A stretch of 35,350 nt of DNA. Source: Oscillospiraceae bacterium (GTDB lineage Bacteria; Bacillota; Clostridia; Oscillospirales; Oscillospiraceae). Position numbers and translations under genes: made by a program. The notes under the pieces are model-generated. The model saw nothing but the letters and a program-made list of their open reading frames with translations. It made no database searches and was not told the origin of the DNA. The DNA lies in contig CADARY010000048.1 of assembly GCA_902790375.1 (NCBI GenBank), positions 1 to 35,350 of the forward strand, given 5' to 3'. This document shows positions 1 through 7,066 of this stretch, in pieces; position 1 is the stretch's first letter, and the number at the start of each line of letters is the position of its first letter.

Positions 1-13
1 TAGGAGGGCGAAA

Positions 14-142
14 ATGTACTATCAGTGGGAATGGCTGAGCGACCTTGCGATCATCCCGGCGTGGGAGTGCTTTCTCGCCGGGGCGGCGCTCGGCATCATG
101 GTGACGCTGATCGTGATGGGCAGCGCGGGAGGAAAGAAATGA
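14..142 (+). CDS. small phage membrane protein (42 aa)
   Basis: A 42-codon frame starts with ATG 8 bases after a strong AGGAGG site (2-7) and ends at TGA 140-142, overlapping the start of the endolysin (ATGA). The N-terminal third is aromatic and polar (MYYQWEWLSD). It is followed by a hydrophobic stretch of about 20 residues (FLAGAALGIMVTLIVMG) that looks like a single membrane segment, and it ends GGKK. Its position at the head of a phage lysis cassette and the translational coupling suggest a role in lysis or membrane association, but I recognise no family. Small proteins of this kind just before lysozyme genes are common in Clostridia prophages. The frame is real by RBS and coupling; function is unknown. 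Confidence 0.7.
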   Translation: MYYQWEWLSDLAIIPAWECFLAGAALGIMVTLIVMGSAGGKK

Positions 143-906
143 ACGGCGTCGATATCTCGCACTATCAAAGGGGGCTTACGATCCGGCAGATCAGGGAGGC
201 GGGCAAGGCGTTTGCCGTCATCAAGCTGACGGAGGGCGACCGCCTTGTGGACAGCGCGGCCTTCGGCTTCTACCGCGAGGCTTACGGGCTGGGCTTCCCG
301 GTGGGCTGCTATTGCTACAGCCACGCGCTGAGCGAAGAGGAGGCCGCGGCGGAGGCGGCCTTCCTGCTGGATACGCTCCGGGGCTTTCCGATGCCCTGCG
401 GGGTCTTCCTCGATGTGGAGGAGGCGGAGCAGCTTGCGCTGCCGCGCGAGAGGCTCCTGGCCCTGGTGCGCGCCTGGTGCGCCGGTATCCGCGCGGGGGG
501 CTGCATCCCCGGGGTCTACGGCTCGGCCGGGACGCTCTGGGCAAAGCTCCGAGCGGACGAGCTGCCGGAGGACTGCCTTGTGTGGGTCGCAAAGTGGGGC
601 GGCGCGCCGCCGTCGTTTCCCTGCGACCTCTGGCAGACGGGCGACAGCGGGCGCATCGAGGGCTACGGCGGATGCGTGGACACGGACGTGGCAGGCTCCG
701 GGCGCTTTGAGGCTCTGGTGAAGGGAGCCGATCCGTCTCAGCCGCATACCGCAGCGGCAGCGGAGAGGGAGCCCGACCTTGCAGTCCTTGCGCTGCAGCT
801 TCTGATGCGCCTTGCCGGCCGCTGGGATACGACGGACGGGATGCCCTCTGCGGCCTTCTACTCAGCCCTCAGGGCATTCACGGAAGGAATGGAGGCGGAC
901 AGATGA
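139..906 (+). CDS. GH25 phage endolysin (N-acetylmuramidase)
   Basis: A 255-aa glycoside hydrolase family 25 lysozyme, which cleaves the beta-1,4 bond between N-acetylmuramic acid and N-acetylglucosamine in peptidoglycan. The N-terminus MNGVDISHYQRG is the typical GH25 opening, with Asp5. The DxE pair is Asp92/Glu94 in GVFLDVEE, and the barrel ends near DLWQTGDSG...VDTDVAG. About 50 C-terminal residues (from 205) form a separate tail with a helix LAVLALQLLMRLAGRWD that may bind cell wall. No signal peptide is present, so release would depend on the holin. The start at 139 is chosen because of the GGAGG at 128-132 and the ATGA overlap with the preceding frame; the upstream in-frame ATG at 25 lacks an RBS and would add a non-homologous N-terminus. 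Its stop overlaps the next start (ATGA, 903-906), so the lysis genes form one operon. Confidence 0.9.
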   Translation: MNGVDISHYQRGLTIRQIREAGKAFAVIKLTEGDRLVDSAAFGFYREAYGLGFPVGCYCYSHALSEEEAAAEAAFLLDTLRGFPMPCGVFLDVEEAEQLALPRERLLALVRAWCAGIRAGGCIPGVYGSAGTLWAKLRADELPEDCLVWVAKWGGAPPSFPCDLWQTGDSGRIEGYGGCVDTDVAGSGRFEALVKGADPSQPHTAAAAEREPDLAVLALQLLMRLAGRWDTTDGMPSAAFYSALRAFTEGMEADR

Positions 907-1133
907 GCGAGGCATGGATCAGCGTCCTCGGCTCTGTCGTGGTGGGGCTGCTGACCCTGATCGGGGTCCTGGCCAGCAACAGCCGGGCCCAGGCCATCAC
1001 CGAGACGCGGCTGGAGGATCTGACGCGGGAGGTGCGCGAGCACAACAACTTCGCCCGGCGCATGCCCGTGGTGGAGGAGCAGATCAAGGTCATCAACCAC
1101 CGGATCGAGGATCTGGAGAGAAACAGAGAGTAG
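903..1133 (+). CDS. XhlA/holin-accessory-like phage membrane protein
   Basis: A 76-aa protein with one N-terminal membrane helix (about residues 5-25, WISVLGSVVVGLLTLIGVLA). A charged helical, probably coiled-coil tail follows (ETRLEDLTREVREH...EEQIKVINHRIEDLER). This one-helix-plus-coil plan is that of the XhlA (hemolysin-like) proteins that work with holins in Gram-positive phages. It sits between endolysin and holin, its start overlapping the endolysin stop by 4 bases, which supports a lysis role. The family assignment rests on architecture and position only. Confidence 0.7.
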   Translation: MSEAWISVLGSVVVGLLTLIGVLASNSRAQAITETRLEDLTREVREHNNFARRMPVVEEQIKVINHRIEDLERNRE

Positions 1134-1145
1134 GAGGGAAAGAAA

Positions 1146-1406
1146 ATGGAATTTATGGGCATGGCGGGCGTGGCTTCGATCAGCATCATCGCCTGGCTTG
1201 CCGGGGAGGCTGTCAAGCTCAGCCCCCTCGGCAACAAATGGATCCCGCTGCTCTGCGGCGCGCTGGGCGGCGCGCTGGGCGTTGCGGGCAAGTATCTGAT
1301 CCCGGAGTTCCCGGCGGCCGATCTGATGAGCGCGGCCGCGGTCGGGATCGTGTCGGGCCTTGCCGCGACCGGCGCGGATCAGCTCAGCAAGCAGCTGGAG
1401 AAATGA
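1146..1406 (+). CDS. phage holin
   Basis: An 86-aa protein with three hydrophobic segments (about residues 4-22, 33-50 and 60-77), a short loop KLSPLGNKWIP and a charged C-terminus (QLSKQLEK). This is a typical small Gram-positive phage holin that would permeabilise the membrane and let the GH25 enzyme reach the wall. The start has a good site (GTAGGAGGGAAAGAAA-ATG). It is the last gene of the lysis cassette. The stop codon TGA (1404-1406) lies within the 4-bp target duplication of an inserted MITE-like repeat, so the insertion spared the reading frame. Holin subfamily is not certain. Confidence 0.8.
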   Translation: MEFMGMAGVASISIIAWLAGEAVKLSPLGNKWIPLLCGALGGALGVAGKYLIPEFPAADLMSAAAVGIVSGLAATGADQLSKQLEK

Positions 1407-1407
1407 A

Positions 1408-1522
1408 GGCAACACCGCACAATCCGCCTTCGGCATCTCCTGGAAAATTTGTGCCCTGATTTCGTCACTTTTTCTTGAGGTACACAAAGTACATCTGCGA
1501 AACCGTATTATGCGGTATTGCC
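1408..1522 (+). mobile_element. MITE-like element, copy 1 (115 bp)
   Basis: Begins GGCAACACCGCACAAT and ends ATTATGCGGTATTGCC, which are inverted repeats identical at 14 of 16 positions. The core (from ATCCGCCTTCGGCATC to GTACATCTGCGAAA) is shared almost exactly with the copies at 16844, 21134 and 31524. It is flanked by the direct duplication TGAA (1404-1407 and 1523-1526). It contains a local hairpin, GGTAC-ACAAA-GTAC, nested within TTTTTC...GAAA. It has no coding capacity for a transposase, so it would be mobilised in trans. The region between core and right end differs from the other copies (ACCGT instead of AAAGCGA or AAAGTTTGCCGA). Confidence 0.85.
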
Positions 1523-1530
1523 TGAACCAT

Positions 1531-1560
1531 GCGTCCCGGGGGCTTCGGCTCCCGGGACGC
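1531..1560 (+). terminator. strong hairpin after prophage lysis genes
   Basis: GCGTCCCGGG (1531-1540) pairs perfectly with CCCGGGACGC (1551-1560). The stem continues through GGC/GCT pairs to a TTCG tetraloop. The following sequence (GCGCATTTGTGAAT) has only a short T run, so termination may be partial. It separates the prophage end from the GTPase genes. Confidence 0.6.
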
Positions 1561-1635
1561 GCGCATTTGTGAATAAACGGTAAAGCTTTTCCGCCGCCCC
1601 TCTTTCCGCACGGGATAACCCATTGACAAGGGTGA

Positions 1636-1641
1636 TATAAT
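1636..1641 (+). promoter_or_regulatory. candidate -10 box for the GTPase pair
   Basis: A perfect TATAAT lies 40 bases before the chosen start of the first GTPase. No good -35 sits 16-18 bases upstream; a TTGACA at 1623-1628 is only 7 bases away and cannot pair with it. The promoter may need an activator, or the -35 may be degenerate. I found no clear Zur, Fur or NikR box between 1561 and 1680. Confidence 0.4.
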
Positions 1642-1680
1642 ACCTTTCTGGAAATAAACATGGAAGGAAGACAGAATACC

Positions 1681-2877
1681 ATGACAAGAATAGACATTTT
1701 CTCGGGCTTTCTCGGCGCGGGAAAAACCACCCTCATCCGCAAGCTGATCGCGGAGGGGTATCAGAAGGAAAAGCTCGTGCTGATCGAAAACGAGTTCGGC
1801 GAGATCGCCATTGACGGCGGCTTCCTGCAGGACGCGGGCGTTCAGATCACGGAGATGAATTCCGGCTGCATCTGCTGCACGCTGGTGGGCGACTTCACCA
1901 AGGCCCTCAAAAAGGTCATGGACGACTATGCCCCCGACCGCATCCTCATCGAGCCCTCGGGCGTCGGCAAGCTCTCCGATGTCGCCGCCGCGGTCGAGCG
2001 CGTGGAGGGCGCCCGCATCGGCGCCAGGGTCACCGTGGTGGACGCGGGCAAGGCCAAAATGTACATGCGCAACTTCGGCGAGTTCTTCAACGACCAGGTC
2101 GCGAATGCCGACCTGCTCGTCATGAGCCGCACCGACACCGCAAAGCCGGAGAAGATCCTGGAGGCCACCGAGATCCTCACCGCCCTCAACCCCCATGCAA
2201 GCCTCATCACCACCCCCTGGGAGCAGCTCAGCGGCGCCCAGATCCTCGAGGCCATGGACAAAAACGGCCTCCGGCATGAGCTGGAGGAGATGGAGCATGA
2301 GCATCACCACCACCATCACCATCACGACGGCGAGGAGTGCGACGATCCGGAATGCGAGTGCCATCATCACCACGACCACGACGGGGATGAGGAGCACGAG
2401 CATCACCATCACCACCACGACGGCGAGGAGTGCGATGATCCGGAGTGCGAGTGCCACCATCACCACGACGGGGATGAGGAGCATGAGCATCATCACCACC
2501 ATCACCACCATGACGGCGAGGAGTGCGACGATCCGGAATGCGAGTGCCACCATCACCACGACGGGGACGGGGAGCACCACCACCATCATCACCACGCCGA
2601 CGAGATCTTCCAGAGCTGGGGCATGGAGACCCCGAAGAAGTTTACGGAGGAGGAGCTGCGCGCCATCCTGTCCAGGCTCGAGGACGGCGAGCGCTACGGC
2701 GCTGTCCTGCGCGCCAAGGGCATTGTGGACGCCTCCGACGGCGAGTGGTTCTACTTCGACTATGTCCCCGGCGAGATCGACCTGCGCCGCGGCAGTCCTG
2801 CCGTGACCGGCCGCTTCTGCGTGATCGGCTCGCACATCAACGAAAAGGCATTGAAGGAGCTGTTCAACCTTGGCTGA
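1681..2877 (+). CDS. G3E-family (CobW/ZNG1-like) GTPase with His/Cys-rich metal-binding insert
   Basis: A 398-aa P-loop GTPase of the COG0523/CobW class, metal chaperones or metallocofactor-insertion proteins. Walker A is GFLGAGKTT (residues 9-17), and the family's metal-binding motif CxCC is Cys63-Ile-Cys65-Cys66. A linker at about residues 205-305 holds three tandem copies of DGEECDDPECECHHHH separated by runs of 4-8 histidines and acidic HEH/DGDEE spacers, giving dozens of potential ligands. The C-terminal CobW_C domain follows (EIFQSWGMETPKKFTEEELRAIL...). The start at 1681 is preferred over 1660 because GGAAGGAAGA (1662-1671) is then a correctly spaced RBS. It overlaps the next GTPase by 8 bases. 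The family is associated with Zn, Co or Ni handling; which metal this one serves cannot be read from the sequence. Confidence 0.9.
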   Translation: MTRIDIFSGFLGAGKTTLIRKLIAEGYQKEKLVLIENEFGEIAIDGGFLQDAGVQITEMNSGCICCTLVGDFTKALKKVMDDYAPDRILIEPSGVGKLSDVAAAVERVEGARIGARVTVVDAGKAKMYMRNFGEFFNDQVANADLLVMSRTDTAKPEKILEATEILTALNPHASLITTPWEQLSGAQILEAMDKNGLRHELEEMEHEHHHHHHHHDGEECDDPECECHHHHDHDGDEEHEHHHHHHDGEECDDPECECHHHHDGDEEHEHHHHHHHHDGEECDDPECECHHHHDGDGEHHHHHHHADEIFQSWGMETPKKFTEEELRAILSRLEDGERYGAVLRAKGIVDASDGEWFYFDYVPGEIDLRRGSPAVTGRFCVIGSHINEKALKELFNLG

Positions 2878-3829
2878 TACCGAACGGCGGGATATGCCCG
2901 TCTATCTCTTCACCGGCTTCCTGGAGGCGGGGAAGACCAGATTCATCCAGGAGACCCTGGAGGACAAGCGCTTCTGCAACGGGGAGCGCACGCTGCTTCT
3001 CGTCTGCGAGGAGGGCGAGGAGGAATACGCGCCCGAGCAGTTTGCAAGCAAAACCGTTCAGATCCGCGTCATCGGGGATCAGAGCGAGCTGACGCAGGAA
3101 AACCTCGTCCGCTTTGCCAGGGAGACGAGGGCCGAGCGCGTGGTGGTCGAGTATAACGGCATGTGGCTGCTGGATGCGCTCTATACCGCCATGCCCGACA
3201 CATGGATGGTCTACCAGGAATTCATGTTCGCCGACGCGACCACCTTCCTCAGCTACAACGCCAACATGCGCCAGCTTGTGTTCGACAAGCTCAAAAGCTG
3301 CGAGCTTGTGGTGTTCAACCGCTTCACCCCCGCCATGGACAAGCTGGAGTTTCACAAAATCGTGCGCGGCGCCTCCCGCCGGGCGGACATCGCCTACGAG
3401 GCCCCGGACGGCAATGTGGTCTATGACGACATTGAGGACCCGCTGCCCTTCGACGTGGACGCGCCGATCATCGAGATCGGGGACGACGACTACGCCCTCT
3501 GGTATCGGGACATGAGCGAGGAGCCCAAAAAGTACGAGGGCAAGACCGTGCGCTTCAAGGCCAAGACCCTGCAGCGCAAGCGCCTGCCGCCCAAAACCTT
3601 TGTCATCGGCCGGCATGTGATGACCTGCTGCGTGGAGGATATCCAGTTTGCGGCCCTGGTGTGCAACTGGGACAAGGCCGACACCATGAAGGACGAGGGC
3701 TGGGTGATCCTCACCGCGAAGATCAGCTTCAAGTTCTCCATGGCCTACGGGCGCAAGGGCCCCGTGCTGACCTACATCAGCCACGAGGAGTGCCAGCCGC
3801 CCGAGCAGGCCGTCGCCACGTTCTATTGA
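2870..3829 (+). CDS. divergent CobW-like GTPase with DUF1980-like C-terminal region
   Basis: A 319-aa protein translated from a TTG start, 11 bases after AAGGAG and overlapping the preceding GTPase by 8 bases, so the two are coupled. A P-loop is present (GFLEAGKT, residues 16-23), but the CxCC metal motif is absent; the equivalent strand reads VVVEYNGMW. The C-terminal about 120 residues (KTVRFKAKTLQ...GRHVMTCCVEDIQFAALVC...WVILTAKI) resemble the C-terminal region of TIGR03943/DUF1980 proteins, usually partners of YcgR-type membrane permeases. Cysteines in MTCCVED may bind a ligand. The likely role is as a partner of the His-rich GTPase in metal or redox homeostasis; that is inference. ATG at 2894 is the alternative start but has no RBS. 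Confidence 0.75.
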   Translation: MADTERRDMPVYLFTGFLEAGKTRFIQETLEDKRFCNGERTLLLVCEEGEEEYAPEQFASKTVQIRVIGDQSELTQENLVRFARETRAERVVVEYNGMWLLDALYTAMPDTWMVYQEFMFADATTFLSYNANMRQLVFDKLKSCELVVFNRFTPAMDKLEFHKIVRGASRRADIAYEAPDGNVVYDDIEDPLPFDVDAPIIEIGDDDYALWYRDMSEEPKKYEGKTVRFKAKTLQRKRLPPKTFVIGRHVMTCCVEDIQFAALVCNWDKADTMKDEGWVILTAKISFKFSMAYGRKGPVLTYISHEECQPPEQAVATFY

Positions 3830-3846
3830 AGCCCCGGATAAAGCAT

Positions 3847-3885
3847 GCGCCCCTGCGTTTTTCACGCGGGGGCGTCTGGTTTTTC
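3847..3885 (+). terminator. intrinsic terminator of the GTPase pair
   Basis: GCGCCCCTGCGT pairs with ACGCGGGGGCGT (12 bp with two wobble pairs) around a short T-rich loop. It is followed by CTGGTTTTTCC. It lies 17 bases after the second GTPase stop. Confidence 0.8.
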
Positions 3886-3909
3886 CGGGGCGTTTCACCG
3901 GATTTTCCA

Positions 3910-3938
3910 TTGCATTTTATAAGCGTATTTGGTATAAT
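3910..3938 (+). promoter_or_regulatory. sigma-A promoter for the thioredoxin/TetR pair
   Basis: TTGCAT (3910-3915), a 17-bp spacer, then a perfect TATAAT (3933-3938), about 37 bases before the GTG start of the thioredoxin-like gene. Confidence 0.65.
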
Positions 3939-3974
3939 CACTCAATCTTCTGTACAAAAGGGGGCTGCCCTGCC

Positions 3975-4481
3975 GTGAAAAGGATCTGTGTTTTTCTTTC
4001 GGCGCTTGCGCTGCTTGCGCTCGCCGCCTGCGCCGCCCGGCAGCCCGCCGCGCCGACCGGGGCCGCGGAGGTCCCGGCGCTGCGCTTTCGCACCACGGAC
4101 CGCGAGGGCAATGCGGTGGATGAATCCATCCTCCGGGGGCAAAGGCTCGTCATGCTCAATTTCTGGGAGCCCTGGTGCCCGCCCTGCGTGAAGGAGATGC
4201 CGGATCTGGAGAGGCTCTATGAGGACTACCGGGACAGGGGCTTTCTGATCCTCGGCATTTACTCTGCCGAGGGGCAGGAGGCGGATGTGGACAAGGTCCT
4301 GGAGGACAGCTCGACCAGCTATCCGATCCTGCGCTACAGCAAGGATTTTGACGGCTTACAGAGCGGCTATGTGCCGACGACGGTTTTCGTCGACGGGGAG
4401 GGGACCATCCTCTCCGAGCTGCTGGTGGGCGGCCGGGACTATGCCGGCTGGGAGGAGCTGATCCTCAGCACACTGAAGTGA
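3975..4481 (+). CDS. TlpA/ResA-like thioredoxin-fold lipoprotein
   Basis: A 168-aa extracytoplasmic disulfide reductase-like protein. The N-terminal signal MKRICVFLSALALLALAAC ends in a lipobox (LAAC), so Cys19 should be lipidated and the domain anchored outside the membrane. The thioredoxin domain has the active site WCPPC in the NFWEPWCPPCVKEMPDL context and the cis-proline loop YVPTTVFVDGEG. The start is GTG at 3975, after GGGGGCTGC. Such proteins keep heme-binding or secreted cysteines reduced; no cytochrome maturation genes are nearby, so the client is unknown. The stop codon is followed within 12 bases by the TetR gene, suggesting one transcript. Confidence 0.85.
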   Translation: MKRICVFLSALALLALAACAARQPAAPTGAAEVPALRFRTTDREGNAVDESILRGQRLVMLNFWEPWCPPCVKEMPDLERLYEDYRDRGFLILGIYSAEGQEADVDKVLEDSSTSYPILRYSKDFDGLQSGYVPTTVFVDGEGTILSELLVGGRDYAGWEELILSTLK

Positions 4482-4492
4482 GGGAGATACGG

Positions 4493-5041
4493 GTGAAGAG
4501 ACAGAAAGCCAAGGAGGTCTTCGGCGACGCGCTGATGGCGCTGGCAAAAACGGCGCCGGTGGATCGCATCACGGTCAAGCAGATCGTGGAGAAGAGCGGG
4601 CTGAGCCTGCAGACCTTCTATAACCACTTCCACGACAAGGAGGATCTTGTGCACTGGCTGCACCAGTCGGGCGGCGAGCGCATGCTGGCCCGGCTGGAGG
4701 GGAACCGGTACAGCTTCCATGACCTGACCATGGACAACATCCGCTTTTACGCGCAGAATGCCAACTACCTGCGCTCGGACTTCGGCGAGGGCATCGTCAA
4801 TCACTACGCCGAGCTCAGCGGCGAGAACACCTACAGCTTTCTTGCCGCCTTCATCTGCCGCCGGCACGGCTTTGCGGAGCTGCCGGAGGAGCTGAGCTTC
4901 TACCTCAGGATGTATGTCTACGCCTGCCTGCACATTTTTGCGGAGTGGTCCCTCAAGGGCTGGAACCTGCCGGAGGAGCGCCTGGCCGCCTATCTCGAGC
5001 AGGGCATGCCCGAAAAGCTCAAGCCCTATCTGATGGGCTGA
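4493..5041 (+). CDS. TetR/AcrR-family transcriptional regulator
   Basis: A 182-aa regulator. The N-terminal helix-turn-helix is clear (DRITVKQIVEKSGLSLQTFYNHFHDKEDLVHW, in two pieces: ITVKQIVEKSGLS then LQTFYNHFHDKEDL). The helical C-terminal ligand/dimer domain is not assignable to a known effector. I chose GTG at 4493, 6 bases after AGGGAG (4481-4486); the GTG at 4478 overlaps the previous stop and has no RBS. It follows the thioredoxin lipoprotein and faces the convergent MATE fusion gene across a shared terminator. TetR proteins often control adjacent efflux genes, so the MATE gene is a possible target, but no operator could be identified. Confidence 0.85.
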   Translation: MKRQKAKEVFGDALMALAKTAPVDRITVKQIVEKSGLSLQTFYNHFHDKEDLVHWLHQSGGERMLARLEGNRYSFHDLTMDNIRFYAQNANYLRSDFGEGIVNHYAELSGENTYSFLAAFICRRHGFAELPEELSFYLRMYVYACLHIFAEWSLKGWNLPEERLAAYLEQGMPEKLKPYLMG

Positions 5042-5065
5042 AACGGGCGCGGCGGGACGCAAAAA

Positions 5066-5140
5066 CGCAGGGGCCGATGCGGCCCCTGCGGCATGCGTTC
5101 CTGCACAGGGCTGTCTCGAAAGGAGACAGCCTCGTTTTTA
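5066..5140. terminator. double hairpin terminator between convergent genes
   Basis: The first hairpin, 5066-5090, has a perfect 11-bp stem CGCAGGGGCCG/CGGCCCCTGCG with loop ATG. The second, 5109-5131, is GGCTGTCTC-GAAAG-GAGACAGCC followed by TCGTTTTTA, a canonical terminator for the TetR transcript. The minus-strand MATE gene ends at 5141, so the first hairpin may also serve it. Confidence 0.8.
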
Positions 5141-6892
5141 TTACACCCGCAGGGTGAGGTTGTTCAGCCCGAAGGTGTTGAGATAGCTCACGTCCTTCGC
5201 CGCGGCCATGACCATGCGGATGCCCATGTGGGCCGAGGGATCGTCGCGCCGGTGCAGCTCCAGATAGTGGATGGGATCGAAGCGGGCGCAGTTGTCGCGG
5301 ATGCGCAGTACCCGGGTCCCGCCCTGGATCACCAGACGCACGTCGACGCTGTGCTCCTTCCCGTCGGAAAAGCCGTAGCGGATGATGTTGCAGGCGATCT
5401 CCTCGATGCACAGGCCGATCAGCGAGCTGGAGGTTTCGCCCTGGCCGTGCCTGAGGCAGAACGCCACCGCCTGCTCCGAGCAGCTCACCGCCTCCTGTGT
5501 CGAGCGCACCGTGCACTCGAAGCAGTCCTCCGCCGCCGCGCCGAAGGTGGGCGGCAGCAGGGCGAAATCCTCGGCGCTGAGACGCACGCGGACGTTTGCG
5601 CGCCATACATGGAGGCAGATCAGCCCCAGGGCTGCCGTCTCTCCGCACAGAAAGGCAAGCCATACGCCCGTGGCGCCGAGCGGGCGGCTGAGGATCAGCC
5701 CCGCAAGGCCCGGCAGCACCAGGTTCTGCAGCACAGAGATCGCCTCCATCAGCCGGACGCGGCCGATCCCCTGGTAGTAAAACTTGAAGGCGGTGTTGAG
5801 CGCGCAGGGCACAAGGCACAGCGAGAACAGGCGCAGCCCCTCTGCCGCAAGGCTGAGCGCCTCGGGGTCGTCCTGGAGGAAAAGCCCCACCATCGGCCGG
5901 GCCAGCAGCAGCACCAGCGCCGTCACCGCCGAGAGCACCGCGACCGCGCTGCGGCTCATGGTTTTCACCAGCGTGCAGAGCGAGGAGCGATCCTCGTCCG
6001 CGCAGAAGATGGCGGAGAGCATGAGGGCCACCGAGGCGATGCCGGAGGAGAAGGCGTAGCAGAGATTGCTGACGGTGGAGATGACCGAATAGGCCGCCAC
6101 GGCGAGATTCCCGCCCACCGCGCGCAGGATGCGGTTAAACAGCAGCACCAGCAGCACAAGGCTGAGCTGGTTGATGACCGTGGGCACGCCGTTCAGGAGC
6201 AGCGCCCCCGCCGTATCGCGCCGAAGCCCATCCCGCCGGAGACGGAAAAGACAGTCCTTGCGCACAAAATAGCCAAGCCCCACCGCCACCGCGGCATAAT
6301 AGCTGAGGCTGGAGGCAAGGCCCATGCCGAAGGTGCCGCCGCGGAAGACAAGCACATTCAGAAAATCAAAGACCACGTCGCTCACCGTCATGAGCACCAC
6401 CGCCGCCACGAGCCGCGTCCGGTTGCCGGACATCTGCATGTAGGGCACCATGATCTGGGCCGTGAGGAAGGCTGGCACGCCGAGGATGAAGCCCCGGAGA
6501 TAATCCCGGGTGAGATAGAAAACCGGATTGCCGGGGCCCGGATCTCCCGCGCCGAGCAGGGTGCAGAGCGGGCCTGCGAAAAGCAGCACAAACACAAGCC
6601 CCACCGCCGAGATGAGCGCCGTCAGGGCCGCCGATACCGTGAAGCAGGCGTCGGTCCCCTCCCGGTCGCCGCTGCCCAGGGTCCTGCCGCAAACCACCTG
6701 GATGCCCGCGGAGATCATGGCGCCGGGGGCGGCAAAGGCCAGCAGCACGGGCTGGCTGAAGCCGTAGGCCGCCATGGCGTCCACGCCGAGAAAGCGGCCG
6801 ATCATGATGCTGTCGATGAGCATGCACAGCGTCACCGTCATGGAGGAGACGATCTGCGTCACCATCATCTGTCGGAATAATTTGCGGATCAT
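5141..6892 (-). CDS. MATE efflux transporter fused to GHKL/RsbW-type ATPase domain
   Basis: A 583-aa fusion. Residues 1 to about 440 are a MATE-type multidrug/Na+ antiporter with about 12 membrane helices (MIRKLFRQMMVTQIVSS, DSIMIGRFLGVDAMAAYGFSQP, MQMSGNRTRL, KFYYQGIGRVRLME). From about residue 445 comes a cytoplasmic HATPase_c_2-like domain of the SpoIIAB/RsbW kind. Its N-box is CIEEIACNIIRYGF (Glu497/498, Asn502), a G1-like box is RIRDNCARFDP (Asp533), and a degenerate G2 region is MGIRMVMAA, followed by a final beta strand NNLTLRV. The RBS CGGAGG precedes the ATG at 6892. Fusion of a transporter to an anti-sigma-like kinase suggests ATP- or signal-dependent gating, or a regulatory output, but no substrate or partner is visible. 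It could alternatively be an orphan domain retained from an operon partner. Confidence 0.85.
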   Translation of the reverse strand: MIRKLFRQMMVTQIVSSMTVTLCMLIDSIMIGRFLGVDAMAAYGFSQPVLLAFAAPGAMISAGIQVVCGRTLGSGDREGTDACFTVSAALTALISAVGLVFVLLFAGPLCTLLGAGDPGPGNPVFYLTRDYLRGFILGVPAFLTAQIMVPYMQMSGNRTRLVAAVVLMTVSDVVFDFLNVLVFRGGTFGMGLASSLSYYAAVAVGLGYFVRKDCLFRLRRDGLRRDTAGALLLNGVPTVINQLSLVLLVLLFNRILRAVGGNLAVAAYSVISTVSNLCYAFSSGIASVALMLSAIFCADEDRSSLCTLVKTMSRSAVAVLSAVTALVLLLARPMVGLFLQDDPEALSLAAEGLRLFSLCLVPCALNTAFKFYYQGIGRVRLMEAISVLQNLVLPGLAGLILSRPLGATGVWLAFLCGETAALGLICLHVWRANVRVRLSAEDFALLPPTFGAAAEDCFECTVRSTQEAVSCSEQAVAFCLRHGQGETSSSLIGLCIEEIACNIIRYGFSDGKEHSVDVRLVIQGGTRVLRIRDNCARFDPIHYLELHRRDDPSAHMGIRMVMAAAKDVSYLNTFGLNNLTLRV

Positions 6893-6990
6893 GCTTATGC
6901 CTCCGAAGGAAAAAACCGTAACTACAACAAGACAGTGTAGCAGAAAACGGCATGCGGCGCAAGTGCTGAAACAGTTTCGCGGCGGCTCTC

Positions 6991-7019
6991 TTGTTCCGGC
7001 GCGGAAAACGTGTTATAAT
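6991..7019 (+). promoter_or_regulatory. sigma-A promoter for ATP-cone gene
   Basis: TTGTTC (6991-6996), a 17-bp spacer and TATAAT (7014-7019), 48 bases before the start codon. Confidence 0.7.
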
Positions 7020-7066
7020 ACGATTATCCAGGAGCCTGAATCGAGAACAGGACAGGAGGTCATGGC

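Noticed and set aside
1-1406. Complete active prophage
   Set aside because: Only the lysis cassette is visible; the integrase, structural genes and att site are outside the window or not identifiable.
1623-1641. TTGACA with TATAAT as a promoter before the GTPase pair
   Set aside because: Spacing is only 7 bp, far too short for sigma-A; only the -10 was kept as a candidate.
2290-2600. CRISPR array or simple repeat expansion in the His-rich region
   Set aside because: The repeats are in frame, inside a conserved GTPase, and encode a metal-binding linker; there are no spacers or cas genes.
1465-2835. 456-aa minus-strand frame opposite the His-rich GTPase
   Set aside because: The repeated valine/methionine runs are the antisense reading of histidine codons.
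5093-6880. 595-aa plus-strand frame opposite the MATE fusion
   Set aside because: Composition-driven shadow rich in Ala, Arg, His; overlaps a terminator and a clear real gene.
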